NCBI RefSeq assembly: GCF_019192965.1
Contig: NZ_JAHTKU010000002.1
Location: 1-64,000 of the forward strand
From: Nocardioides daeguensis
GTDB taxonomy: Bacteria; Actinomycetota; Actinomycetes; Propionibacteriales; Nocardioidaceae
Length of the DNA stretch: 64,000 nt
Reading direction: 5' to 3'
Notes under the pieces: generated by a model
What the model was told of the DNA's origin: nothing
The model's input: only the letters and a program-made list of their open reading frames with translations
Database searches by the model: none
Shown here: positions 33,108-40,246 of the stretch, piece after piece
How positions within the stretch are numbered: the first letter of the stretch is position 1
Layout of the letters: each line of letters starts with the position of its first letter
Program-made: the position numbers and the translations under genes

Positions 33108-33984
33108 GCAGGGCCTCGAAGATCTCGAGCGTCGCCTTGGACCGGTTCAGCGTGTAGAAGTGCAGGCCCGGCGCACCGCCGGCGAGCAGGTCGTCGCAGA
33201 GCTCGGCGGCGATCCGGATGCCCTCGGCCCGCACCGCGGTCGCGTCGCCGTCGTACCTGCTGATCCGCTCGACGACGTCGTCGGGGACGCTGGTGCCGAT
33301 CAGCTCGCCCTGGCGGCGGATGGCGGCCAGGTTCAGGATCGGCATGATGCCCGGGAGGATCGGGATGTCGACGCCGCGGGCGCGGACCCGCTCGACGAGC
33401 GCGAAGTAGTCGGAGGCGCGGAAGAACATCTGGGTGACCGCGAACTCGGCGCCGGCCCTGGCCTTGTCGACGAGCACGTCGGCATCGGCGTCGAGCGACC
33501 CCGCCGAGGGGTGCCCCTCGGGGAACGCGGCGATGCCGACCCGGAAGTCACCGCGCGAGCGGGCCAGCTCGACCAGCTCGACGGCGTAGTTGAGACCGCC
33601 CTCGGTCGGGGTCCACTCGGCGCGCGGACCCTCCTGCGGGTCGCCGCGCAGCGCCATGACGTGGCTGACGCCCTCGGCGACATAGGAGTCGAGGATGCCC
33701 TCGAGCTCGGCGCGGGTGTGCCCGACGCAGGTCAGGTGGGCCATCGGGATCATCGAGGTCTCGCGGGCGATGCGACCGGTGATCGCGACCGTCTTGTCGC
33801 GGGTGCTGCCGCCGGCGCCGTAGGTCACCGAGACGAAGGTCGGGCGGTAGGGCTCGAGCGCCCGGATCGCGTCCCAGAGCTGCACCTCACCCGCCTCGTC
33901 CTTGGGGGGGAAGAACTCGAAGGAGAACGAACGGCCACCCTCACGGATGATCTCGCCGAGGGAGCGCCCAGCACCGGTGGTCAT
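33094..33984 (-). CDS. metF: Methylenetetrahydrofolate reductase MetF
   Basis: Flavoenzyme reducing 5,10-methylene-THF to 5-methyl-THF for methionine synthesis; 296 residues, TIM barrel. Motifs: FSFEFFPPKDEAGE, FVSVTYGAGGSTRDKT, AHLTCVGHTRAELEGIL, VMALRGDPQEGP, and TQMFFRASDYFALVERVRARG with ILPGIMPI. The start at 33984 follows a TACACT box by seven bases, so the transcript is probably leaderless. It is divergent from the polyprenyl synthase, the order seen at the mycobacterial idsA2 locus. Confidence 0.95.
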   Translation of the reverse strand: MTTGAGRSLGEIIREGGRSFSFEFFPPKDEAGEVQLWDAIRALEPYRPTFVSVTYGAGGSTRDKTVAITGRIARETSMIPMAHLTCVGHTRAELEGILDSYVAEGVSHVMALRGDPQEGPRAEWTPTEGGLNYAVELVELARSRGDFRVGIAAFPEGHPSAGSLDADADVLVDKARAGAEFAVTQMFFRASDYFALVERVRARGVDIPILPGIMPILNLAAIRRQGELIGTSVPDDVVERISRYDGDATAVRAEGIRIAAELCDDLLAGGAPGLHFYTLNRSKATLEIFEALQITA

Positions 33985-33991
33985 GGGCCGC

Positions 33992-33997
33992 AGTGTA
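33992..33997 (-). promoter_or_regulatory. Leaderless-type -10 box of metF
   Basis: TACACT, seven bases before the metF ATG. It diverges from the TAGGCT box at 34048. Confidence 0.5.
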
Positions 33998-34047
33998 GGT
34001 GTCGGGATCGGGCCGGGGGCCCGCATCTCGCCGATCCCGCGGGTCAC

Positions 34048-34053
34048 TAGGCT
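34048..34053 (+). promoter_or_regulatory. Leaderless-type -10 box of the polyprenyl synthase gene
   Basis: TAGGCT followed by seven bases and the GTG at 34061; no ribosome site is present. Confidence 0.55.
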
Positions 34054-34060
34054 CACAGCC

Positions 34061-35149
34061 GTGACCAGCCAGGCGTGGGACCCGACCCCCTTCCGGACCG
34101 AGGTCCAGGCCGCCCTGGACGCCTTCCTCGCCGACCAGGCGACCCGGCTCGCGGCGCTCGGCGGCGACGCGGCACGCCTGCTGTCCGAGGCGCGGGTCAC
34201 CGTGGCCGGCGGAAAGCGGTTCCGCGCGGCGTTCTGCCACTGGGGCTACGCCGCCCTCGCCGGCGCGCCGACCGGCACCGACGCCGAGGCGGTACGACGG
34301 GCCGCGGCCGCCCTCGAGCTGCTCCACGCCAGCGCGCTGGTCCACGACGACCTGATGGACGCCTCCGACACCCGGCGGGGGCGCTCGGCGACCCACCGCA
34401 CCTTCGAGCGCGCCCACCGCGCCGACGGTTGGCGCGGCGACCCGGAGCAGTACGGCGCCGCCGCGGCGATCCTCCTCGGCGACCTGCTGCTGTCGTGGTC
34501 CGACGAGCTGCTGCGCCGCTGCGGGCTGGGCTGGGACCGGGTCGGTCCCGCCCTCGACGTGTTCGACCTGTGCCGCTCCGAGGTGATCGCCGGCCAGTTC
34601 CTCGACGTCTCGGTCCAGGCGCGTGGCCGCGCCGACGTCGCGCAGGCGATGACCGTGCTGCGCTACAAGTCGGCGAAGTACTCCATCGAGCGCCCCCTGC
34701 ACGTCGGTGCCGCGCTCGCGGGCGCCGACGCCGCCACCCTCGACCTGCTCACCGCGTTCGGTCTGCCGCTGGGCGAGGCCTTCCAGCTGCGCGACGACCT
34801 GCTCGGCGTGTTCGGCGACCCGGCCACGACCGGCAAGCCCGCCGGCGACGACCTCGTGGAGGGCAAGCGGACCGTGCTCGTCGCGCTCGCGCTCGACCAC
34901 GCGGCCCCGGCCGACGCCGAACGCCTCGACGCCGCTCTCGGCACCGCGCTCACGGAGGCGGAGGTCGCCGAGCTGCGCACGATCATCGACGGCTGCGGTG
35001 CCCGCGCCGAGGTCGAGTCGATGATCGACGACCTCGCCCGCCGGGCGGTCGACGCGCTGCACCGCGGCCAGGCCGAGGCCGGCTGGGACGCCGAGGCGTG
35101 CCAGGTGCTCGAGCAGCTCGCCGCCGCGGCGACCCGCCGCGCCCGCTGA
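34061..35149 (+). CDS. Polyprenyl (geranylgeranyl-type) diphosphate synthase
   Basis: Trans-isoprenyl diphosphate synthase, 362 residues. First Asp-rich motif HDDLMDASDTRRG (DDxxD with two residues between), second motif FQLRDDLLGVFGDPATTGKPAGDDL, plus GGKRFRAAF. It condenses IPP with allylic diphosphates, probably to GGPP or a longer chain used for quinones or carotenoids; chain length is not predictable with confidence. It corresponds by position to mycobacterial idsA2 next to metF. GTG start, leaderless-type promoter. Ends one base before a run of ten C and a large palindrome that separates it from the convergent barstar gene. Confidence 0.9.
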   Translation: MTSQAWDPTPFRTEVQAALDAFLADQATRLAALGGDAARLLSEARVTVAGGKRFRAAFCHWGYAALAGAPTGTDAEAVRRAAAALELLHASALVHDDLMDASDTRRGRSATHRTFERAHRADGWRGDPEQYGAAAAILLGDLLLSWSDELLRRCGLGWDRVGPALDVFDLCRSEVIAGQFLDVSVQARGRADVAQAMTVLRYKSAKYSIERPLHVGAALAGADAATLDLLTAFGLPLGEAFQLRDDLLGVFGDPATTGKPAGDDLVEGKRTVLVALALDHAAPADAERLDAALGTALTEAEVAELRTIIDGCGARAEVESMIDDLARRAVDALHRGQAEAGWDAEACQVLEQLAAAATRRAR

Positions 35150-35154
35150 TCCCC

Positions 35155-35186
35155 CCCCCCGATCGTTCGATCGAACGATCGGGGGG
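35155..35186. terminator. 32-bp perfect palindrome between convergent genes
   Basis: Six C, then GATCGTTCGATCGAACGATC, then six G: fully self-complementary with its centre between 35170 and 35171. It lies between the stops of the polyprenyl synthase (35149) and barstar (35209), so a bidirectional terminator is the simplest reading, although no T tract follows. The GTTC-GATC-GAAC core has the half-sites in the opposite order to a LexA box. Confidence 0.65.
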
Positions 35187-35208
35187 CTGGGGCAGTCGGG
35201 CCCGCGCC

Positions 35209-35622
35209 CTACGCCAGCAGCGGTACGGCGTCCGCAGGCCCGGCGCCCCGCAGCAGGACCTCGACCGCGGGCCCCGCATCCCCCCGGTCCCCGAGGAGCT
35301 CGACCACGAGCCCGAACCAGCGGGGCTCGGCGTGGGCGAGGCCGGCCCAGGCGTCCCAGAGCAGGACCGTGCGGCCGGGCAGGTCGCGCAGGCAGTCGTT
35401 GAGGGCGTCGAGGTTGGCGCCGTAGTGGTCGGGGAAGGCCAGCGCGCTCCCGATCGCCCGCAGCACCTCGGCGCGGGTCTCGAGGCCGGCGCCGTCGACG
35501 TACCCGAAGCCCCAGCCGGCGTGCTCGACCGCGTGCCGCACGGCGGCGACGTCGAGCGCCGACTCCCAGCGGTGGACACCGGGCGTGTGCCGCCCGGCCA
35601 GCACCGCGGCGAGACCGCTCAT
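35209..35622 (-). CDS. Barstar-family RNase inhibitor
   Basis: 137 residues. The barstar core is recognisable in TRAEVLRAIGSALAFPDHYGANLDALNDCLRDLP (the FP-YGxNxDAL signature), with the flanking WGFGYVDGAGLE and a C-terminal LLWDAWAGL. The family inhibits barnase-type ribonucleases. The gene overlaps the upstream RNase gene by four bases (ATGA), so toxin and inhibitor are co-translated. Confidence 0.88.
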   Translation of the reverse strand: MSGLAAVLAGRHTPGVHRWESALDVAAVRHAVEHAGWGFGYVDGAGLETRAEVLRAIGSALAFPDHYGANLDALNDCLRDLPGRTVLLWDAWAGLAHAEPRWFGLVVELLGDRGDAGPAVEVLLRGAGPADAVPLLA

Positions 35623-36098
35623 GTGCGGATCCTCTCGAACGACGCGTAGTGGTCGCCGGTCCAGTACAGCTCGCCGCCGTCGCCCGCGATGATCCGCCGC
35701 GCGCCGCGGTCGTCGCTGCCGGGCGTCTCGACGGTGTACTCCGCGTAGTAGCCGCGCGGCCGGTCCGGCAGCAGGCCCTCGTAGTTGCCGAAGTCCGTCC
35801 CGTCCTTGCCGGGGTACGGGAACGGCCCGCCCGCCTCGATCAGCTCGACGGTGTCGGCCGCCTCGGGCGGCAGGTCCGCCAGGTCGACGTACGCGATGCC
35901 GTCCTCGTCGGCTTCCGCCCGCGCCTCGCGGGTGGCGCTCGGGGAGGCGGTGGCGCTCGGGGAGGCGGTGGCGCTCGGGGCGTCGGTCGCCCGGGACGGC
36001 CCGGGGTCCTCGCCGCCCCGCGACTGCAGCCACCACACGCCGACCAGCAGGACGACGGTGACCAGCGAGGAGACGACCCGGGTCGCCCGGCGGCTCAC
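35619..36098 (-). CDS. Membrane-anchored barnase-like ribonuclease
   Basis: 159 residues. An N-terminal signal or anchor helix (VVSSLVTVVLLVGVWWLQ) is followed by a Ser/Ala/Thr/Pro linker and a microbial-RNase (barnase/N1) domain, about residues 75-159, with GKDGTDFGNYEGLLP, YYAEYTVETPG (putative catalytic Glu), ARRIIAGDGGELYWTGDHYASFERI (Arg and His of the active site). The product is probably exported or exposed outside, so the RNase could act on other cells or on extracellular RNA. GTG start two bases after the Rv2175c-like stop; a 18-bp microsatellite encodes the linker. Confidence 0.82.
   Translation of the reverse strand: MSRRATRVVSSLVTVVLLVGVWWLQSRGGEDPGPSRATDAPSATASPSATASPSATREARAEADEDGIAYVDLADLPPEAADTVELIEAGGPFPYPGKDGTDFGNYEGLLPDRPRGYYAEYTVETPGSDDRGARRIIAGDGGELYWTGDHYASFERIRT
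35931..35980. repeat. 18-bp tandem repeat in the RNase linker
   Basis: GGTGGCGCTCGGGGAGGC repeated 2.8 times (35931, 35949, 35967). It encodes the SATASP repeat of the RNase linker on the minus strand. Unit length is a multiple of three, so copy changes keep the frame. Confidence 0.85.
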
Positions 36099-36100
36099 GC

Positions 36101-36472
36101 TCAGAAGGCGAGCGCCTGGGCGCGGCGCTTGACCTCGGCGCCCCGGTTCTCGCGCAGCGCGTCGATCGGGCGGCCCGGCAGGTCGGCGTCGAGGAAGATC
36201 CAGGCGATGCACTCGCGGTCGTCGAACCCGTTGTCGTGGAGCACGGTCAGCAGCCCGGGCAGGCCCTTGACCGGCTCCCCGTCGACGAGGAAGAGCGCCG
36301 GGACGCCCTGCCGCCGGCCCGCCCCGGGCACGGCCGCGGCGAGCTGGTGCTCGCGCACCATGGTGCGCACCGTGGCCGGTGTGACGCCGATCTGGGCGGC
36401 GGCCTGGTCCCAGTCCAGCCAGTCCTCGACGAGGGCGGCGAGGTCGAGGTCGGCCAGTCGCGGTTCACTCAT
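36101..36472 (-). CDS. Rv2175c-like DNA-binding protein
   Basis: 123 residues. An N-terminal helix-turn-helix-like domain (LAALVEDWLDWDQAAAQIGVTPATVRTMVREHQLAA) and a C-terminal winged part with PALFLVDGEPVKGLPGLLTVLHDNGFDDRECIAWIF, matching M. tuberculosis Rv2175c, a DNA-binding substrate of the neighbouring kinase PknL. Here too it is divergent from a Ser/Thr kinase gene. Phosphorylation of its N-terminal region by the kinase is therefore expected by analogy, not shown. Confidence 0.87.
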   Translation of the reverse strand: MSEPRLADLDLAALVEDWLDWDQAAAQIGVTPATVRTMVREHQLAAAVPGAGRRQGVPALFLVDGEPVKGLPGLLTVLHDNGFDDRECIAWIFLDADLPGRPIDALRENRGAEVKRRAQALAF

Positions 36473-36553
36473 GGACCCATTCTCCCCCACTGCCGCCGGA
36501 TCGCGCCCTCCGGCGGGTGCGGCGTGGCTTCGGGCCTGCGTGCTCCCTCCCCG

Positions 36554-36610
36554 TACGATGGTCGTTCCGGCCACCTTCCCCGGCCGGTCCAGCAGAACAT
36601 GCACAGGAGG
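36554..36610 (+). promoter_or_regulatory. Kinase gene -10 box and ribosome site
   Basis: TACGAT (36554-36559) fits the -10 consensus. AGGAGG (36605-36610), six bases before the GTG at 36617, decides the start over an ATG at 36599. Confidence 0.45.
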
Positions 36611-36616
36611 GTCGCT

Positions 36617-38716
36617 GTGCACGAAGACCAGCGCGCCCGCGGCGGCCCCGTCGCGCGCCCCGGCGACCCCTCGTCCGGTTCGCCGGTGTCGAAGCGCGTG
36701 GAGGACCACCAGTTCGGCCGGCTGCTCGACGGCCGCTACCGGATCGGCATCCGGATCGCCCGCGGCGGCATGGCCAGCGTCTACGAGGCCGTCGACACCC
36801 GGTTGGACCGCACCGTCGCCGTCAAGATCATGCACCCCGGCCTCGGGGACGCCACGACCCCCGACGACGACTCGTTCGCCCGGCGATTCGTCAGCGAGGC
36901 CAAGGCCGCCGCCCGGCTCTCGCACCCGCACGTCGTCGCCGTCTTCGACCAGGGCCGCGACGAGAGCGACGGCACCGTCTACCTCGTCATGGAGTACGTC
37001 CCGGGCCACACCCTGCGCGACACGATCTCCAAGGACGCCCCGATGTCGCCGGAGCGGGCGCTCGCCCTGCTCGACCCGATCCTCTCCGCCCTCGGCGCCG
37101 CACACCGGGCCGGGCTGATCCACCGCGACGTGAAGCCCGAGAACGTGCTCATCGCCGACGACGGGCGGATCAAGGTCGCCGACTTCGGCCTGGCCAAGGC
37201 GATCAGCACCGACACCCAGCACACCGCGACCAACGGCGTGCTCATCGGCACCGTCTCCTACCTCGCGCCCGAGCTGGTGGTCGAGCAGCGGGCCGACGCC
37301 CGCGCCGACGTGTACGCCGCCGGCGTGATCCTGTTCGAACTGCTGACCGGCACCAAGCCGCACACCGGCGAGACACCGATCGCGGTCGCCTACCGCCACG
37401 TCCACGAGGACGTGCCGGCCCCGTCGACCGTCGTCCCCGGCATCCCCGACTACGTCGACGCACTGACCGTGCGGGCCACCACCCGCGACCCGAGCCTGCG
37501 CCCGGCCGACGCCACGGTGCTGCTGCACCACGTGCGTCGGGTCGCGCAGGCGCTCCGCGACGGCGTGCGCTCGGACCCCGAGCTGGTCGCCGACCTGCTG
37601 CCGACGTCCCGCGCCGCCGCGCCCGCCTCCCCCGCCGGGGTCGACGGCGACACCAAGCCCGAGCCGGTGAGCTCGCTGTGGGACGACCTGCCCGACCTCG
37701 TCGCCCCGGACCACGAGCCGACCTCCGTCATCCGGGAGCAACCGGCGCCGCGGACCCCGCCTCCGCCAACCGCTGCGCCGCGCCCGGCGCGCGCCCCGCG
37801 CGAGCGCAAGCCCGGCCGGCGCAAGGGCCTCGCGGTCGCACTGGTCCTGGTCGTCCTGGCCGCCGCCCTCGGCAGCACCGCCTGGTGGGTCGGCTGGGGC
37901 CGCTACACCACGACGCCCGGCGTGATCGGGCTCGAGCAGGCGGCGGCCACGAAGAAGCTCGAGCAGGCCGGGCTGGGCGTCGAGGTCGGCAAGGAGGTCT
38001 ACTCCGAGAGCGTCGCCAAGGGCGTGGTCATCACGACCGACCCGCGACCCGGGTCCCGGATCCTGCCCGACGGCGACGTCAGCCTCACGGTCTCCCTCGG
38101 CAAGGAGCGGTACGACGTCCCCGACCTCGCCAACAAGACCGTGGCCGAGGCCGAGGCAGCGCTGAGCGAGGTGAAGTTCGTCGCTGCGCAGCAGCCCGTC
38201 GAGGAGTGGTCGGAGGACGTCGAGGCCGGCCGGGTGATCCGGACCGAGCCCGGCTTCGGCACCCCCGAGGCGCAGGGCCTGCCCGTCGGCACCTCGGTCA
38301 CGCTGGTCGTGTCCAAGGGCAGGAAGCCGATCAACGTCCGCAGCTTCGTCGGCAAGGACGCCGACCGGGCGACCCGGGTGCTGGAGAAGAAGGGGCTCGA
38401 GGTCGAGGTCGTCGAGGAGAGGTACAGCGACGAGGTCGCCAAGGGCGACGTGATCAGCCAGACCCCGGAGACCGGCACCCTGTTCAAGAACGACACCGTC
38501 CAGCTCGTCGTGTCCAAGGGCCCGGAGCTGGTCGAGGTCCCCGCGGTCCGCTACTCCTCGACCGACGACGCCGTGGCGAAGCTCGAGGAGCTCGGGTTCG
38601 TCGTCGACAAGCAGCGCGCCACCATCTACCTGACCGGATCGGTCGCCTGGGACACCGATCCGAAGGCAGGCGCGAAGCTCCCCAAGGGCAGCACGGTCGT
38701 CCTCTATGTCGTCTGA
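36617..38716 (+). CDS. Ser/Thr protein kinase with four PASTA domains (PknL/PknB type)
   Basis: 699 residues. Kinase domain about residues 40-310: glycine loop IARGGMASVYEA, catalytic Lys70 (VAVKIM), HRDVKPEN with Asp171, DFGLAKA at 189-195, and an activation loop with several Thr (STDTQHTATNGVLIGT). A Pro/Ala juxtamembrane linker, one membrane helix (about 404-426), then four extracytoplasmic PASTA repeats to the end, which bind muropeptides or lipid II in relatives. The locus equals mycobacterial pknL, whose product to my knowledge lacks PASTA repeats, so here the kinase is more PknB-like. Likely substrate: the divergent Rv2175c-like protein. Confidence 0.93.
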   Translation: MHEDQRARGGPVARPGDPSSGSPVSKRVEDHQFGRLLDGRYRIGIRIARGGMASVYEAVDTRLDRTVAVKIMHPGLGDATTPDDDSFARRFVSEAKAAARLSHPHVVAVFDQGRDESDGTVYLVMEYVPGHTLRDTISKDAPMSPERALALLDPILSALGAAHRAGLIHRDVKPENVLIADDGRIKVADFGLAKAISTDTQHTATNGVLIGTVSYLAPELVVEQRADARADVYAAGVILFELLTGTKPHTGETPIAVAYRHVHEDVPAPSTVVPGIPDYVDALTVRATTRDPSLRPADATVLLHHVRRVAQALRDGVRSDPELVADLLPTSRAAAPASPAGVDGDTKPEPVSSLWDDLPDLVAPDHEPTSVIREQPAPRTPPPPTAAPRPARAPRERKPGRRKGLAVALVLVVLAAALGSTAWWVGWGRYTTTPGVIGLEQAAATKKLEQAGLGVEVGKEVYSESVAKGVVITTDPRPGSRILPDGDVSLTVSLGKERYDVPDLANKTVAEAEAALSEVKFVAAQQPVEEWSEDVEAGRVIRTEPGFGTPEAQGLPVGTSVTLVVSKGRKPINVRSFVGKDADRATRVLEKKGLEVEVVEERYSDEVAKGDVISQTPETGTLFKNDTVQLVVSKGPELVEVPAVRYSSTDDAVAKLEELGFVVDKQRATIYLTGSVAWDTDPKAGAKLPKGSTVVLYVV

Positions 38717-39632
38717 CCGCAGCGCGGTCCCCGGCAGCACCCGTCGTACCGCCCGCCTGGCCACGCTCGCCCTCCTCGCGATGACCGCGTGCTGGGGCTC
38801 GACCTTCTTCTTGATCAAGGACCTGCTCGAGCGGGTTCCGACCGTCGACTTCCTGGCCGTGCGCTTCCTGCTCGCCGGGGCGGTGATGCTGCTCGTCGCT
38901 CCGCGCGCGGTCGCACGACTCGCTCCCGACGTACGACGCCGGGCGCTGGTGCTCGGCGCGCTCTACGGTGTCGCCCAGCTGTTGCAGACCGCCGGGCTCG
39001 CCGAGACCCCGGCCAGCGTGTCCGGCTTCGTCACCGGCCTGTACGTGGTGGCGACCCCGCTGTTCGCCGCCGCGGTGCTGCGCACCCGGATCACGCCGGC
39101 CACCTGGGGCGCGGTCGTGCTCGCCACCACCGGCCTGGGGGTGCTCACCCTCGACGGCTTCTCGATCGGGTACGGCGAGGCGATCACCCTCGTCGCCGCC
39201 CTGCTCTACGCGGGGCACATCGTGGCTCTCGGCGCCTGGTCGCGCCCGGCGGACGCCCTGGGCATGTCGATCCTGCAGATCCTGGTCATCGCCGCGATCT
39301 GCCTGGCCGCCGCCCTGGTGTCGGGCGAGCCCGGGATCGTGCTGCCCGAACGCGGCGGGGACTGGCTGAGCATCGTCTACATGGCGCTCTTCGCCGGCGC
39401 CGCGGCCCTGCTGGCGCAGACCTGGGCGCAGGCGCACCTGCCGCCGACCCGCAGCGCGATCATCATGAGCATGGAGCCGGTGTTCGCGGCGTTCTTCGCC
39501 GTCCTGCTCGGCGGCGAGTCGCTGTCCGTGCGGATGCTGGCGGGCGGCCTGCTGGTCCTGGCGGCGATGCTCGTGGTCGAGCTGGTCCCCCGGCGCCACG
39601 TCGAGGGCGAGGTCACCCACCTGGCGGTGTGA
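38706..39632 (+). CDS. EamA-type drug/metabolite transporter
   Basis: 308 residues with ten hydrophobic segments arranged as two EamA repeats (about residues 15-145 and 160-295). The N-terminal helix has the typical ACWGSTFFLIKDLL with VDFLAVRFLLAG, and the second repeat has TRSAIIMSMEPVFAAFFAVLLGGE. Transports small metabolites or exports them; substrate unknown. Its ATG overlaps the kinase gene by 11 bases. Confidence 0.88.
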   Translation: MSSDRSAVPGSTRRTARLATLALLAMTACWGSTFFLIKDLLERVPTVDFLAVRFLLAGAVMLLVAPRAVARLAPDVRRRALVLGALYGVAQLLQTAGLAETPASVSGFVTGLYVVATPLFAAAVLRTRITPATWGAVVLATTGLGVLTLDGFSIGYGEAITLVAALLYAGHIVALGAWSRPADALGMSILQILVIAAICLAAALVSGEPGIVLPERGGDWLSIVYMALFAGAAALLAQTWAQAHLPPTRSAIIMSMEPVFAAFFAVLLGGESLSVRMLAGGLLVLAAMLVVELVPRRHVEGEVTHLAV

Positions 39633-39695
39633 GGGGTGGCCAACCCAGGTCGGTGGGCGCACCATGGGCGGTGGGGGAACCGACCCTTGGGAGTG

Positions 39696-40184
39696 ATGAA
39701 CATGACCGGTCACGTGGTCCACGTGCACAGCACCATCGCCGCCCCGCCCGCGCAGGTGTGGGACGTCATCACCGACGTCGCCCACGCGGAGGACGTGCTG
39801 CGCAGCGTCAGCGAGAGCAAGCTCCTCACCGAAGGCGGCTACGACGTCGGCACGACCTGGCGCGAGCGGCGCACCCTGTTCGGGCACCACGGCCCCGAGC
39901 AGATCCAGGTCGTGGAGTCGCAGCCACAACGCCGTACCGTCGTCGAGGCGGAGGTCGGCAACGACATCATCCGCACCGCCTACCGCCTCACGCCCTCCGG
40001 ACCGGAAGCCACCGGGACCCGGCTGGCGATGACCACGACCGTGGAGATGAGCCACCGCTCGGCCCTGTCGCGGGCGATGTGGTCGATGTTCGGCGGGTTC
40101 AGCTACGAGCGCACCCGCCGGGTGCTCGAGCACGACCTCGAGGACATCGAGGCGGAGGCCTGCCGTCGCGCGCTGGCCGGCTGA
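39696..40184 (+). CDS. SRPBCC (START/Bet v1-like) family protein
   Basis: 162 residues forming one SRPBCC fold: N-terminal strand VVHVHSTIAAPPAQVWDVITDVAHAED, central strands WRERRTLFGHHGPEQIQVVE, and a long C-terminal helix SYERTRRVLEHDLEDIEAEACRRAL. The family holds hydrophobic ligands; no ligand is predictable. I chose the ATG at 39696 (GGGAG upstream); a longer frame adds 20 residues without family character. Confidence 0.8.
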   Translation: MNMTGHVVHVHSTIAAPPAQVWDVITDVAHAEDVLRSVSESKLLTEGGYDVGTTWRERRTLFGHHGPEQIQVVESQPQRRTVVEAEVGNDIIRTAYRLTPSGPEATGTRLAMTTTVEMSHRSALSRAMWSMFGGFSYERTRRVLEHDLEDIEAEACRRALAG

Positions 40185-40230
40185 GAGACGCCCGCGTCCC
40201 GAGGGGTGAGCCTCCGTCGTTCCGCCGGGG

Positions 40231-40236
40231 TACGGT
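40231..40236 (+). promoter_or_regulatory. -10 box of the zinc-ribbon gene
   Basis: TACGGT, ten bases before the ATG at 40247, implying a leader of only a few bases. Confidence 0.4.
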
Positions 40237-40246
40237 GAGCCCCGCC

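Noticed and set aside
35149-35160. Run of ten C as a frameshift hot spot
   Set aside because: It begins after the polyprenyl synthase stop codon, outside any coding sequence.
35161-35180. LexA box in the GATCGTTCGATCGAACGATC core
   Set aside because: A LexA box needs GAAC on the left and GTTC on the right; here the order is reversed (GTTC-GATC-GAAC), and no gene starts nearby.
38789-40246. One giant plus-strand protein covering the transporter, SRPBCC and zinc-ribbon genes
   Set aside because: The long open frame reads nonsense until the zinc ribbon start. The transporter and SRPBCC genes occupy other frames with clear features.
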